Assembly (NCBI GenBank): GCA_964035795.1
Contig: OZ038321.1
Location: 3,578,721 to 3,642,720, forward strand
Origin: Pterobdella sp. o SKG-2022
Lineage: Eukaryota; Annelida; Clitellata; Hirudinida; Piscicolidae
Length of the DNA stretch: 64,000 bases
Direction: 5' to 3'
Part shown: one piece after another, positions 20,901 to 35,500 of the stretch
Numbering within the stretch: position 1 is the first letter of the stretch
How the letters are laid out: each line of letters opens with the position of its first letter
Made by a program: the position numbers and the translations under genes
Notes under the pieces: generated by a model
Databases searched by the model: none
Told to the model about the DNA's origin: nothing
Seen by the model: the letters and a program-made list of their open reading frames with translations, nothing else

Positions 20901-23900
20901 ATGATTCCATCTAAAAATAGCCGTGTGAGGCTGTATTTACAAGTGTTATGGTATATATTTTTAGTAATACTTTAGTTTTTATTCATTTTTTATGATGACT
21001 TTAAGCTTTTTTTGAAGAAAATTTATTTATTAAAGTAATACTATTAATTTTCAGAATTTAACTTAAGACTTTGTAGATGGTCTAGAATAGTTTGGTCCAT
21101 AAAAATTTAAAAATTGTTTTTTACAGAAAAGCTATATAAAAAATATCAAATTTATTTTAAAAAACATTTATTTTTTAGACTAAAAACTGATAAATTATTG
21201 AAAAACTAATGGATTCCGAACAAGACCAAATTTCAACATTTCATATCGAAAATTCAATTTCCGAAACCTCTAAAATTTCAAAAAATGAATTTCTTATTAA
21301 CAAGATATTGAAATTATATTTATAGTTTGTTCGTGGGAAGAAAAATATTTTAAAAGTTAAATTTAACTAAAAATAAAATTGTACCAAAACGCCAGAGTTC
21401 AAATGTTTCGGAAATCTAAAGAAAAAAGAATCAGATCCTATTGAAAAAAATTCAAGATAATGTCTTACGAAAAACTTTGTGTTTTTTTGTGAATAAATAA
21501 TTTGTGTTTGATGGCTTTACTAATTTCAAGAAAAAAACTTAGTTGCTTTTTTAAAAATATTTCATGATTGATAAATTTATCCATCTATTTTCTCAATAAA
21601 TTCTTTTAACCTTTATAGTTTTATCAAACCAAAACAATTTAATTTAAATGATCTATGTTCTTACAAAAAATGAAGAATGAATGCTACATGAACAATAAAG
21701 AAATATATTTTAACTACATATAAAAAACTGTAGAAAGTGACTCAACCTCAAAGGAATTTATTTGCGATAGTATTTGACCATTATATTTGATTTGATTTGA
21801 TCTTATTTCATGCTATTTTTACTCTTTGAGTTTATTTATTTTACTTATCATTATTACACTATATTATCAACAATCAAAGTAAACTTTTCAAAATAAATAA
21901 TTATATTCTTCATCTTATGACCACTTTTCTTTTATAATTACCCCTTATTAACTTGAAGATTGTTTTTCAAATATATTTATTATTAAAAATTAATTTATTT
22001 TTTTCAAAATATATATTAAAAACAATCATTTTATTTTGCTATGTTTAGTAGTCGGTGTTGTGTTTTAAGGTCGAGACTGGAATTTACAATTTTTTGAACA
22101 TATTCCATAATGATAATTTAGATTAAATTAACAATCATTAATAAAATTTATATAATAAAATAAAAAAAAATAAAAACAAAAAAAAATTAATTTAAAGAAA
22201 TATTAAGTAATAATTTTTTTTACTCGAACGACGTGCTATCTAATGTCTAACTTATCAAAATTTATAGTTTTTTTCTGAACAAAAAACTCATAATTTCAGA
22301 GTTACAATTTTTTTAAAATTATTCAAATTTTTGGATTTTTATCAAAATATTTAAACAAAATGGGAAAACTTTTTAACGCCATCTCATGCGCACATTCCTT
22401 CAACCCTCCATCAGTCCATATTTCAGTCCGTTCATATATCAAAGAAGTTAATATATATCTGATAAGATTTGGGGATGAGATTCAGTTTTATCTATGTTCT
22501 TACTGATTCTTTAAAACAAAATATTGAAATATATGTATTTGAAACATCTCATCATCATCGTCATCCTTATCATCTTCTCAACAGTATAACGCCAAGTAAG
22601 CAGTTTCCATCGATAAGCGTTAATTTTGCAAATAAGCTGAAACTTCCACCAAAGCAAATTCTTATCATGAATCATTTATTCTATAAAATACATATATATT
22701 TTTTTAAATTCATTTTCTTCTCCTGCATAAAACACTTCAAAAATGATAATTTTACTCCAACGACTTATCATTCAAAGTGGAAACATTAATTACCCTTTGT
22801 TTTATCTATTTTTTCAATTGATGCATTCATCTGAACCATGAGTCATTCAAAACACTTGTATCAGCCTTGATATTGAGTCGCATTGATTATAGAAACATTG
22901 TACTAATGGGATTACCCAAGTTACAAACCTGGCTCCTAATTAATACGACAGCCATTTATTGATGAAACTGGACCATATAGCAAATAAAAATTTTTTTATT
23001 TAAATTATTTTAAAAAATATGATTCCCAGTAACTAGGCGTTCATGCGTTTTTTATATATCAAATACCCCAGCATTGAACGTCTGCAGTAGGGAAGGTTCT
23101 AAACATGGGAAACTCCAAGAACATCCAATCAGTAACAGAGCCAAATCATGTTTTGAACTCCAAGTTATCCCTCAAACTATGGAACTTTTTGTGGGAAAAA
23201 ACTTTGTAAAAATTTCAAAAAAATACAACAGAAAATGTTTAAATAAGAGGGGATGTACCACTAAAAACATGGACCAGCTGAAGGTTAAATGCTTATTTTA
23301 AATTTAAAAAGCTTCTAATTAAAACTAAAGCTTATGATTCAATAATAGTTTGAATGTTTTGATGAACTAAATTAAACTTGGAAAGTATTTAAAGACAAGT
23401 TTTTGCTAATTAAGTACTGATTTATTCAATTAGCTTAGGTATAACATTAATTGATTGAAAGGTCCCATTTATATGTTATTTTGGAGCGTTTAATTTTTTT
23501 AATTAAGTTCTAAAACATCTTTTTTTAAAGACATTTCATGTGTTTTTAAAACATACTTTCAAAAATAAAATTGACATTAAACACAATAATCAGCTGTAGA
23601 TCACATTGAAATACCATATGAAGGAAAACGACCAAGAGGAAAGAATAGAAACACTTTTAAGGCACAGTTTCAGATACGAACTTTTTTTGAGAGAAAAACT
23701 TAGTGTGTACGTTTCTTTTTCTCAAGATAGAGTACTTTTTATTTTTGGTCCAACAAACACGTCACTTTTTAAAACTGCCAGATTTTTCATTATATTATTG
23801 ATATGGGGTTTTATGGTTCCCAATAGGGCAAGATCGTTTTAATCACAATTAAAGAAAAAAAACTGAAAAAATTGGCAGAAAATATCTCGAAAATGAATAA

Positions 23901-23915
23901 CAATTTTATAAGTAC
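17953..23915. other. AT-rich intergenic region
   Basis: About 6 kb without a supportable gene. It contains scattered ATT/AAT runs (about 18830-18855, 19410-19470, 19620-19680) and many A/T homopolymers. Small open frames near 22470 and 23070 have no domain, no convincing splice sites and no supporting signal. Confidence 0.5.
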
Positions 23916-24091
23916 GTTGGCACGTATAGCTCAGATGTGAAGCATTAGACTAATTAGCTAAATTTACCGGGTTCGATCCCGCATGGGCTGACAATTAGCA
24001 CCTGTTTTATAGTGTCTTTTCCCTAAATTAAATTTGTAGCAAGCGCTTTGATCTATAAGAAAAAGCGTTTTATAAATACCGCATTACATGA
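23916..24091 (+). mobile_element. tRNA-derived SINE, copy 2
   Basis: Same head (GTATAGCTCAGATGTGAAGC, GTTCGATCCCGC), same body (GACAATTAGCACCTGTT) and same tail (TTTTATAAATACCGCATTAC) as copy 1, with scattered substitutions. Confidence 0.85.
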
Positions 24092-25194
24092 AAAAGTAGC
24101 AAGCAAAACGATTGAAGGAGAAAATAAAAAGTTGACTTTCATGAAATTCAATTTAAAAATATGGAATTTTTTTTTCGCAAAACACCTTTATTCAAAAAAA
24201 AGTTGGAAAGTAGTGTAAAATTGTTTATTTATTGAAATGAATTGTACAAAACTTTAATTTCAAGTTGAAGAGGAAACATGGTGTCAGGAAAAACTGAATA
24301 GTCAACTTTTCTATCACGTAAATAATATGAGCAAAACTAATGAAATAAAAATAACTATTACTACAATATATTAGAAAAATTAAACAAAAAAATCAATATT
24401 GTTCAAATAATAATGAAATTTAACTGAAAATCAATCTAATTATTTTTTTTAATTAACAAATTCTTCGAAAATATAAAAAAAATTAACCTATTGATCACAT
24501 GAAAATCAAATAAAAAGGTGGAAATTAAACACCAAACACAAAATTAATTAAAAATCTGAACAAAGATTAATTATACAAAAAAGGCAAAAATAATAATAAA
24601 AATAAAAAATAAAATTTAAAAAATAAAAAATTCTAAAAATAGATTCTCGTGATAATGGCATGTTTACGAGTTGAGATGAAAGATGATAGGTACAAAATTG
24701 GTGCAAATTCCTTCTAAGGCACTGATTGGCCGCCGATTGCTATCTATTCATTTATTTATTATCATTCATTTTTAATCGCTATCATTCATGATTTTATTGG
24801 GATGAAAATGTTAGTGGTTTATTATCATTATCATTTTTATAATAATAATAATAATAATTTATTATTATTATTTTTTGTTGTTGTTATTATTTCTATTCTA
24901 TGATTTTTTTCCATTTTTATTATTATTCCACTTCTATTTATTCATATGTATATTTTTTTGAAGGAAGCTTACGACATTTTAAAACTAGTTCATCGATATA
25001 ACGTATCGAGATTTACATATTTCTTTCTCTTCATTTCTTTCATTTATTTTTTTTCTTCATAGCTCTTTTATTTTTTTTAATGCTTAATGTTTATTATAAA
25101 AATAATTTCGCCTGTTTTTATTTAGTTTGCACATTTTTTATTCAAATTAGTCATAGAGTTTTTCTTTGCTGGAAATGATTTAGGGTCGCAACTC

Positions 25195-25405
25195 CTCTAA
25201 AAATTCACATGTTACTCTTCTAACTCGAGCAAGATTGCCTACAGTTGTAGCCAAGAATGTTTCCATCGCCATAGCATCGGTATTTTGATGTATGCCAAAA
25301 AGAAACTACTGCTTCCCATGTTTAAAAAACTATGAATGATAGGGAGTATTGGAAGAACAAAGTCATAGAAGTTTGGCTGCGGTCGACATGATGATGATGA
25401 TATTC
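25195..25405 (+). mobile_element. LINE 3-prime end remnant
   Basis: The frame near 25330 reads MNDREYWKNKVIEVWLRS and runs directly into ATGATGATGATGAT. That is the form of the C terminus and short-repeat tail seen in RTE-like elements elsewhere in this window. The remainder is too decayed to classify. Confidence 0.4.
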
Positions 25406-26741
25406 AAATTATCTTTGTTATTGTAAGTAAAGAAGCACATTTAGAGTTATGAAACGTAGACGTGAAAACTGTTGTAAAGCTGTTTCTGTGAAAACTTCGA
25501 CATCTTACTCAAAAAATTAAAAAAGCTATGAGCGGCTTGATAATGTTTTCTATTACAATAACTGGTCGCTTCAAGTGTGTTTCTTTTGTCATTTTTATAC
25601 AGAAACGTTTGGTTTTTGTGGAACAACTAAAATTTTTCAATTTTTTTTTTGAATTTATTAATTTTACCAGTTCAATTTTTTATCAATGTAAACAATTTGT
25701 GCCTTAAAGATTTTTGGACATTTGAATAAAACTATTTAAATAAAATAAATCTAAACCCAGCACATAGTAAGATAACTTATAAATCAAAAGTTCATCTTCC
25801 ATCCAAATCATCATGTACAAAATGAATTTTGTTCTTCATAACAAGCAAACCACCTCATCAATCTACCCACATCAAGCTGTATGAAAACCATGATATATCA
25901 CAGCCATAACTCTGGAGAATGAATTATCTTCACAAAGCTTCTCTAATGGCATCGACCCGAAACACATTAGCACCTTCGTAATTAATTTTCCTAATCATAT
26001 TTACACTCCTCGTCATTGGTTTTGATACATTAGTTTTGTCACGGCCATTTCGAAATGCATTCAATAATTTTAATTTATTTGATACTTGTATTATGGTTTA
26101 ATTGATGCATATTGGAAATACTAACTTTTTTCACTTTAATTTTTTTATTTGATTTATTTAATAATATTTTATAATTTATTGAATTGATTTTGTGGTATAA
26201 ATTAAATCATTATCAATTATTAAATGAATTCAACGGTTGCTTAATTAGAATGATTTACAGCGAATGTCAATTTCAGACATCAAACATACGAACGGCACAT
26301 TACGAAAAAAAGCCATGTGAATATATTATATATGTGATAATGTATAAAACATTAATAAAACTGATTCTTGATTTTTTCACACTAATTAGAAAAGCTATAA
26401 TTTGGGCGATTTTCTTCAAAGCACATTTACGGTTAATCTATTAACATTTTTATGCCGAATAATGATAAAAAAGTAAACTTCGACTCAAAAAAACTTGTAA
26501 ATTCGTTTTTATCTTGAATAAATAAATAATAATAATAATAAAAAAATAATAAAAAATTTTTTCTGTTTCAAATAGTTATTAAAATAATAAACTGAACATT
26601 AGTTGAGTTTATGATTACTTCCCTATATTTTGAACCGGACAAACTAACTAATTTAGAATATTGAAAATAGTTGGAGTTTTTGAAAATAATACCATAAATA
26701 TTTATTCGGGTTAATATAATATAAAATGATACATAAATTGA

Positions 26742-26832
26742 GGGTATAATAAAATACTATTGATATGAATACAAAATACAAGTAATGGGTGTATTAAAAT
26801 ACCATTGATGGGAATACAAAAATACAAATAAT
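26742..26832. repeat. Two-copy tandem duplication, about 45 bp
   Basis: 26742-26786 and 26787-26832 share the pattern GGGT..ATTAAAATAC.ATTGAT followed by GAATACAAAA. Divergence of about one in seven bases suggests an old duplication. Confidence 0.6.
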
Positions 26833-29581
26833 ATCGAACATTAAATTTTTTTACTTGACAATGGAAGTTTAACTCTCAAGTTTTTGAAAATTTATCAGTT
26901 AGAACTATGTATTTTATTATAATTTTCATATCATTGAAAAGAATGCTTGTGATAATAAAGTAATCAACCAGGGTAGGTTAGAGAATGCTAAAAGTGTGCA
27001 TGAAAACAAAGTTAAACTTCTAATAACCAAAATAAAAGCAATAATTACAAGGTTAGTTAAAAAAATTACTAAAAGCAACAACAGTTTTTATATTCATAAC
27101 ATTTTTCAACAAACACAACCCGGATTTCTTGATGCAATTAAATATCAAACGTTCAAAATTGTAATTGCAACTACCATTGTCGCCATCATTTCCTTCTTCA
27201 CATTTTTCTTTATTTTTTTTCCAGTTCTACACCGTGGTCAAAATAACGGGGGTTCTTTTGGGACGTAAATGGCTCCTTCCATCTATACGAACCATTAGTG
27301 AAATAAGTCAGTTATTTTTCAAAGGTTTTTCTAGTAATGGAGGGTTTAGACATGGGTACTATATGGTGGGATTAAGGTGTGGTTTGTTATAAGGCCTATA
27401 AATAGTGCTACTTTTTAGGGTCAGAAAGTCGTTTAGTTTGTAAATCGGTCGAATACTTTTATGTCATTAAAACTATATAGTAAAATATTTTAAAAATGCA
27501 TGTTTAAATGCATTTTCATAATATCCTTATGATTCATAGAATTATGACAAGCAATTATCTTCTTATCTTAAAGCATGCTTCGATAGTCGTGTTGAATCTA
27601 AATTGTTTGTGAACCTAGATTTCAAATAAGTTTATTCATGAGACAAAATAATTATTTACACTTACCATTAAGTCTAAGTCATTTTGAGATATTTTTCACT
27701 ATTGACTGAATAATTTCATTCAAGCGACTTTAAAACCAATAAGTTAATCCTAGTTTGTGGAATAAAAAGCACAAAAGCCGAAAAATTTTGTTTTAACAGA
27801 CTTAATGTTTTTCTTGTCTAAAATTGTTATCATTCAATTACTTTCATAATTTTTAGTCTCGTTTCCATATATTATAAAGAATTAGTTTCAATATCATCGG
27901 TTGTTTTGTTCAATTTTCAATGGTTGTTTCTGGTGGGACTGCTTACAGAATACATGTCTGTTTTCTTGATTTCTAAAGATTTGACTACTGTAATTTCATT
28001 CATTAAATTCTTTCAACATTTACTTTTTTCCAAAGCTTTAAAAGCTGCAGCTTGCTTGGTTTTCAAACTCCCAAGTATAGAATGAAAAATTTCGCATGGC
28101 CCCGCATGAAGTTTAAAAATTTTGTTAGATTTTCAACACAAAAAGTCGAATTTCAAGTTTGACAAAAATGGAGAAAATAGAATTTTAATTCATATAAATT
28201 CAGTTTTCCAACGACTTATAAAACAAACGTATTTAACAGTTTTTGAGAAGTTCAAAATGTATTAGACTTATCATATCGTAATTGTTGAAAAAACTGAAAA
28301 TTTTATTTTAAAAACTAGTTTTAGAAGCTTAAAATTGAATTTTATTGCTAGAGTGTTTTATACACCTTTGAAAACGTCATACAAACAGCAGTAGAGTTCA
28401 TAAAAATCAATTAATAAGGTAAAAATATTTAATAATGTAATTTTATAGAATCAAAAAGTTTGGTTATATGCGACCATGAACAATTTATGGGAAATAATGG
28501 TGGTTTAAAAAAATTTATTTTTTTTTAGATTTGGAAACGAATGAGGAAGATGGTAATTTGAAAGTATAGCGAAGGTTTATGAGAAGTTAGGGCAATTCAT
28601 ATGGTTATTCAGTTATTTCAAAAATAAGCTTAGTGTATAAAAAAATGGTGTTTTATGGAAGTGAAAGTGTATTTGAGGTATTTTAGAAGTACACTTGCAA
28701 AAAGGGTATTATTATGAAAAATGATGACGGTTTAGAAAATATGATGATTTTTGATGAATTCAAGCGGATGATGAGAATTTCTGGATGGTTTTGGTTATAA
28801 AAGCGTTAGGATGGTTTGTGGGAATGAGGTTCATGGGGGGATCATAAGAGACTCGTGGGAGTTTTGATTGAATATAAGATTTTTTTTTAAATGCATGAGT
28901 TAATCTACGAAATGATGATGTCTTATTATAAAACTTGACGTTTCAAGGCAAATAAATTGTAGATCATTCAAGTAGTTTATTTGCAAATGTGAATTTATAT
29001 ATATGAATTAAATGGTGAGAAGTATAAAAATTTTAAGAAATATTAATTATACTTTTTGTATCTTTATCTTTATACATAAATGCAAGACTTTTAATTATTA
29101 TTATTATTATTATTGTTTTCATTTTTTTTAAAGGATTTTCGTTCTAGCCTTCAATCCTTCAAGTACCAAAACCGATCACAATTTTTCCACTCAAGTTAAA
29201 ATTTTTTTTTAAATTTTCTTGCATGTAAAGTAATTTTTTTCTCCAAAAGTTTGGCTTTTTTTATGAAGAAAATATTTCATTAGACTATCGTTTACTTTTA
29301 AAATTGTTATGGCTGATTCTTGTTGTTGAAATCTCTTGATCTCTTTATTCGGTCTATATAGCTATTTTTTCTGCTAATTCAAAATTTAATTAAATTTTCA
29401 ATTTACAATATTTTATCAATAAATGTTGATCTATTTAAATTTTTAAAAATCATAAACTTTTATCCAAAATATAATTTACACTAATTCAACCTACCCCTAC
29501 TATTCATTTCCAAATTCAAAATAGTTCAATCTAAGAAATTTTATATAAAACATTTATAGACTTGGTCAAATCATCGGGAAA

Positions 29582-32500
29582 ATGAGTGTTCCTCCTCCTG
29601 GCAAGAGGAAGGAGATCTACAAATATGAAGCTCCCTGGACCTGCTACAGCATGAATTGGAGTATCAGACCTGACAAAAAGTTTCGCTTGGCTCTTGGCAG
29701 TTTTATTGAGGAATATAATAATAAGGTTTGTTTTAAAGCAATTAAAGTTTTTATATAATAGTAAAGTGGAATAAAAGCAATGGTTCAAGCTATAATCAGT
29801 GTTTAAAAGTTGAAGATGACATTTCAAATAGCTTCAATTTTTATTTTTAATATCAAATGAAGATTACAAAACAAAGTAACCCAATCTAATATAATGATTC
29901 AAGACTTTTTCATTAGTTTATTATTTTTAAAGTTTTATAAAATATTTGGTCATACCTGAACAGGCTCAAAAAAGCTGGTTGCTTTCCATGTAGTGTTAGT
30001 TTTAATGGTGTAGGCTGTAATTCAATTTTTTGTAAAGGTTGTAAAAGTTGGGTGCATAAAAAGTGTTGTGGTATAAGCGGTGGTTTGAAGAGAAATCCAT
30101 CATTCAGATGTGCTCATTGTCTGGGTACTGCACGACCAGTGGATGGTAGGAAAATAACTGAAGTTCAAATGCATAATGACAAGTTGGAAGTTGTTACTGA
30201 CTTCAGTTATCTTGGTGATATGATTTCTGCTGGGAGAGGCTGCGAACTTTCTTCAATCACCAAATGCAAGTCTGCTTGAAGTTTCATCAGCTTCTTCCAC
30301 TTCTCACCAATCCCCATCTACTTTTCACAACTAGAGGTCAAATCTACAACACGTACATTAGAGCTGTAATGCTGTACTCTTTTGAAACCTGGAGCCTAAC
30401 AACACCTTCCTTGAACCGATTGAAGCACAATGACTTGGCTATGATTTGATGGATTTGCAAAGCCAGGGTTGAAGACAGGATAAGTGCAGAAAAATTGCAT
30501 GCAAAACTTGGCATTCAGAACATAGCATCGGCGTTGCGTTGTCATAGGTTGAGGTGGTTTGGTCATGTGGTGCGCAGCTCAGGTTGGTTTTCAAAAGTCA
30601 GAGAATTCAAGGTTGTTGGTGTTAAAAGACCCGGTAGGCCAAAAATGACATGGAAAGAGTTGCTGAAAAAGGATAGGGCAAAGCTCAGTTTGATGGAAAT
30701 CGACCCACACAACTGCCTTACGTGGAAAAGACTTGTTTTCAAAAAAGCCTTACCCTCTGCTGAGGAAAATGGGTTCTAAAAAGAAAGATGATGATTTGAT
30801 TATGTTTCTCTCAATGTTGTAATATCAAACATAGAGAAAAAAGCCTATTTAAAGAAGATTGAAGTTTATATTATGCTTAAGCTTATGCATAGAAAATCAT
30901 TTATATTTATCATTATTTTCAAGTTAATATATATTTAGAAGTATTTATTTTCTAAAAAAAAATTAAGTACACAAGGAGTAGAGCTTTGGAAAAAATCTCT
31001 TAAGCTAATGAAACCTCAATATGCCACGACTGATAGTCAATCTTAAAAAAATCTAAGTAATCTACTTCCTATATAAAACCATGTGTCATTTTTCTTATCA
31101 GATTTTTAGTACTTAAAATTATCCTTCACATAATCATTCCAATAAAAACTTACAAAAGGTCCAGATCATATCTTTGGATGAAGATGTCTCAGAGTTTGTA
31201 TGTCGCCACACCTTTGACCACCCATACCCCACCACTAAGCTCATGTGGATTCCAGACACTGTAAAGTTTTGCTATTTGTTTTTGACCTGATAATGATGTT
31301 GAAATATTCAATAATTTACCTAATATTGATTATGATTACTGTTCTTTTTATGTCATTAATCAATGCAAATTAATTTAATAGCTTAATGAGTTTTTCAACT
31401 AATAATGATGATTATAAATGGGTTATTTTGATAATTCAATACATGATGTATTTGATGGTTTCGTGAGCAGACCTAACATTATCAAAGACGTGATAACATT
31501 GCTCGAATTTTATTTCTTAGTTGATAATAACAACCAGCTTTCATATAACAACAACCAGCTTTCATATAACAACAACCAGCTTTCATATAACAACAACCAG
31601 CTTTCATATAACAACAACCAGCTTTCATATAACAACAACCAGCTTTCATATAACAACAACCAGCTTTCATATAAAAACAACCAGCTTTCATATAAAAACA
31701 ACCAGCTTTCATATAAAAACAACCAGCTTTCATATAAAAACAACCAGCTTTCATATAAAAACAACCAGCTTTCATATAAAAACAACCAGCTTTCATATAA
31801 AAACAACCAGCTTTCATATAAAAACAACCAGCTTTCATATAAAAACAACCAGCTTTCATATAAAAACAACCAGCTTTCATATAACAACAACCAGCTTTCA
31901 TATAATAACAACCAGCTTTCATATAACAACAACCAGCTTTCATATAAAAACAACCAGCTTTCATATAATAACAACCAGCTTTCATATAACAACAACCAGC
32001 TTTCATATAACAACAACCAGCTTTCATATAATAACAACCAGCTTTCATATAACAACAACCAGCTTTCATATAAAAACAACCAGCTTTCATATAATAACAA
32101 CCAGCTTTCATATAACAACAACCAGCTTTCATATAACAACAACCAGCTTTCATATAAAAACAACCAGCTTTCATATAAAAACAACCAGCTTTCATATAAA
32201 AACAACCAGCTTTCATATAAAAACAACCAGCTTTCATATAAAAACAACCAGCTTTCATATAAAAACAACCAGCTTTCATATAACAACACCAGCTTTCATA
32301 TAATAACAACCAGCTTTCATATAACAACAACCAGCTTTCATATAACAACAACCAGCTTTCATATAAAAACAACCAGCTTTCATATAAAAACAACCAGCTT
32401 TCATATAAAAACAACCAGCTTTCATATAACAACACCAGCTTTCATATAATAACAACCAGCTTTCATATAACAACACCAGCTTCTATATGACAACCAGTTC

Positions 32501-35500
32501 CCATATTCCAACCCACAGAAAGGTACCTTCATGGACCTGTTGGCCACTAGTGGCGACTATCTAAGAGTGTGGAGGGTAGGGGAGAGTGAGACGAGGCTGG
32601 AGGCTCTGCTTAACAATGTATCTAACACAGTTTTTATTATTTTTTTTTTCTTACTCGAATATTATTTTCATTATTTATTTTTTGATAATTTATTAACCAT
32701 AGTTTTTACAGTTGTAGTTTTGTTTGTATGATCATTTCATTTTTATTACAACCATCATCATCACCACCTTATTCCTACCCTCATCATCACCACCTTACTC
32801 CTACCCTCATCATCACCATCATCTCATTCTAATCTTCATCATCTCATTCTCACCCTAATCACCATCATTATCTCTTAATCATCATCATCATTCTCACCTT
32901 AATCATCACTCCAAAGAACAAGAACTCAGATTTTTGTGCCCCTCTCACCTCATTTGACTGGAATGAAGTCGATCCCAACCTTCTTGGCACCTCCAGCATT
33001 GACACTACATGCACTGTTTGGGGCCTTGAGGTGCCTTTCATTGTTTTTTTTTATTCTCATTCTTGTATTACCAATTTTTTTTTTATTTGTTTCATTATCA
33101 ATGTTTTTTTTATTTAAATTTTTATATTGCGTGCTTTTTACATAAATTGATTATGTATCAAAGGTGCATACACTATATAGTTTATGAAGAGTCATAATCT
33201 ATACAAATGAGTCTTGAAAGATGTTTTGATTTTACTGGGAAGAGCTTTCCATTTTAACGGTGCTGCATGGCTGAATGATCTACTGAAGTACTTGGTTCTG
33301 CCAACTGGTTGGGGAAGTGGTGAGTTTCTCTACCTTAATGAGGAGAGAACATTTCTATTGTGAGTTTGAAGTGGTATTCAGGGTTTTTAAATGATGAAAA
33401 TTGTAGGTGAGGGTAGCTATTTTGAAAACGAGCATTTTGGGTATAGGAAGCCAGTGAAGCTCGTGTAGACATAGGGCTGATAGGGTGATGAAGTCGCAGT
33501 TGAGAACAATTCATTCAATGTGGTTTCAAAGTATTTGTAATTTTCTGATGCGTGTAGATGGGTGAGAATGTTGTTTATTATTTTTTCTATTTCTCATTTT
33601 TATTATTTTTATTCATATATTTTTTCAATATTTTTATTATTTTTATTGTTATTGGTGGGGTTTTGTTGTTATATCAAATGTTTTCAAGTCTTTTAATCAA
33701 AGCATGATTCAACACCATCGCTTAGTGTCTTCATGCTGGTGCAGTCATAATGCTAGGCTTAATTAATCTTACATTATCTCTATTACTTTTTTTCAAGTTT
33801 AATAATTAAGTTATTTATAGTAAAATAAATACTAATATGATTTTTAAAGTTTTTAAATTAAATTATTATCATTTATACTATAAACATCCCAGTCATAATC
33901 TCTTACAAACTTTGAGCGCCTTTGAAGCAATTTTGAATTGATAACTATGCGCTATAAAAATCTTAGTAATAGTAATTTAAGCTTAGAAATGAGATAGTTC
34001 ATAGGTACATGTGTGTGGTTTTAAACTGGATAATTTAATTAAGCTAGTTGAAACATTGTTCTGAACTTGTGCGAAATGTCACCAGATTCAAAACTTCCAT
34101 CAAATACTGATATTACGGACCGAGCTTTTGAAACATTTGTAACATATCCATCGTTTTTGGGTCCTAATAGCTCAGTTTGTAGAGTAATAAATTAACCATC
34201 TAAAATTACTTATCGGGTTTGATCCCGCTTTGGGCCGGCAATTAGCATTACTCCACAGTGTGGTTTCGCTACATTATGTTCGTAGCAAGCGCTTAGAACT
34301 ATACCTGAAATGACGACCATGATGATGATGATGAGACTTCTTTTCATTATACACATATTATTTGTATTATACAATAATAGAGCCATCTTTATTATAAATA
34401 CTTTCTTATTCCCACACAACACCCGTATTGTGTTGCCACAGACTGGACAAGTGGTTGGACGCACAAACAGCGTTCAGGGTCATGTCAAAACACAGCTTAT
34501 TGCCCATGACAAAGAAGTGAGCTTTCATTAGAGTTTTTATGTTAGATTATTTAGTCATTCAAATAAGGTTTATTGTTCAGTTTTGTTGGCATCACCTAGT
34601 ACGGTATAAAATTGCATTTTTGGCATATGTTTATCTTTAAAAAATTTCTCGAAATCACATCACATCTATCTATAAGAAAAATCACATAACATCTATCTAT
34701 AAGAAAAATCACATCACATCTATTTATAAAAAACATCACATCAATCCTTAAAGCAACATTCTCAACCCCTTTCGCATCACACAGGTGTATGACATAGCGT
34801 TTTCAAGGGCTGGAGGTGGCAGAGACATGTTTGCCAGTGTTGGTTAGTTAGCTTATATCACCTTTTATCATACAGCTTCAATTCTTAAACAATTTATCTA
34901 ACATTTCAAAGACATACTCAGAAAAAATAATACTAATATCAAAATAGTAATAATGATAACAGACACCTTATTTTATGAGACAAAAGGCGTTAAACGAATA
35001 ATAATAATAATAATAGTAATAAAATTAAGAATAATAGTAATAATAATTAAGCCTTGAACACCCTCAACAGGAGCTGATGGTTCTGTACGCATGTTCGACT
35101 TGCGGCATCTAGAACATTCGACCATCATCTACGAAGATCCGCAGCATTTACCCCTTCTCAGGTTGCAGTTTTGTTTGATGCACTGTGGGAATAGTCGTTT
35201 TATAATGATTGAGTAGTGGTTTTATAAAGGGAATGGTCGTGCTATAATAGCTATAAATTAGAATTGATTAAAAACCTTTTAATATAAATTTTTTTTTAAA
35301 TCGACTTTCAGTCGCTCCATATTGGGGTTTTGTTAGCTCAACAGATGTTTCACAGGGCGCTACTCCTTGTGTATATAATTGTCGACCCGCGCGGTATTGA
35401 ACCCGGTTACTTTAGATGACTAGTCTAACGCTCTATCAGCTAAGCTATGAGGGCGACCAATAATAAATATAAAATACATTCAACTAATTGGTAGCGTTTT

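Larger units (their letters stand above)
24092..29581. other. AT-rich intergenic region upstream of DCAF7
   Basis: About 5.5 kb. Visible items are a LINE tail near 25.2 kb, an ATT/AAT run near 24840-24870, a tandem duplication near 26.75 kb, an exon-like stretch plus TATA motif near 27.2-27.4 kb (see findings), and an ATT run near 29097-29115. No gene could be supported. Confidence 0.45.

Noticed and set aside
23074..23842. Two small plus-strand frames of 75 and 78 codons
   Set aside because: No domain, no splice signals and no similarity to anything recognised; AT-rich DNA yields such frames by chance.
25905..26028. Exon-like frame (ITLENELSSQSFSNGIDPKH) after a CACAG acceptor
   Set aside because: No upstream exon, start codon or family was found; kept only as a note.
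31418..32476. Several long open frames on both strands across the minisatellite
   Set aside because: They are produced by a 21-bp stop-free repeat inside a DCAF7 intron; both strands and several frames are open equally.
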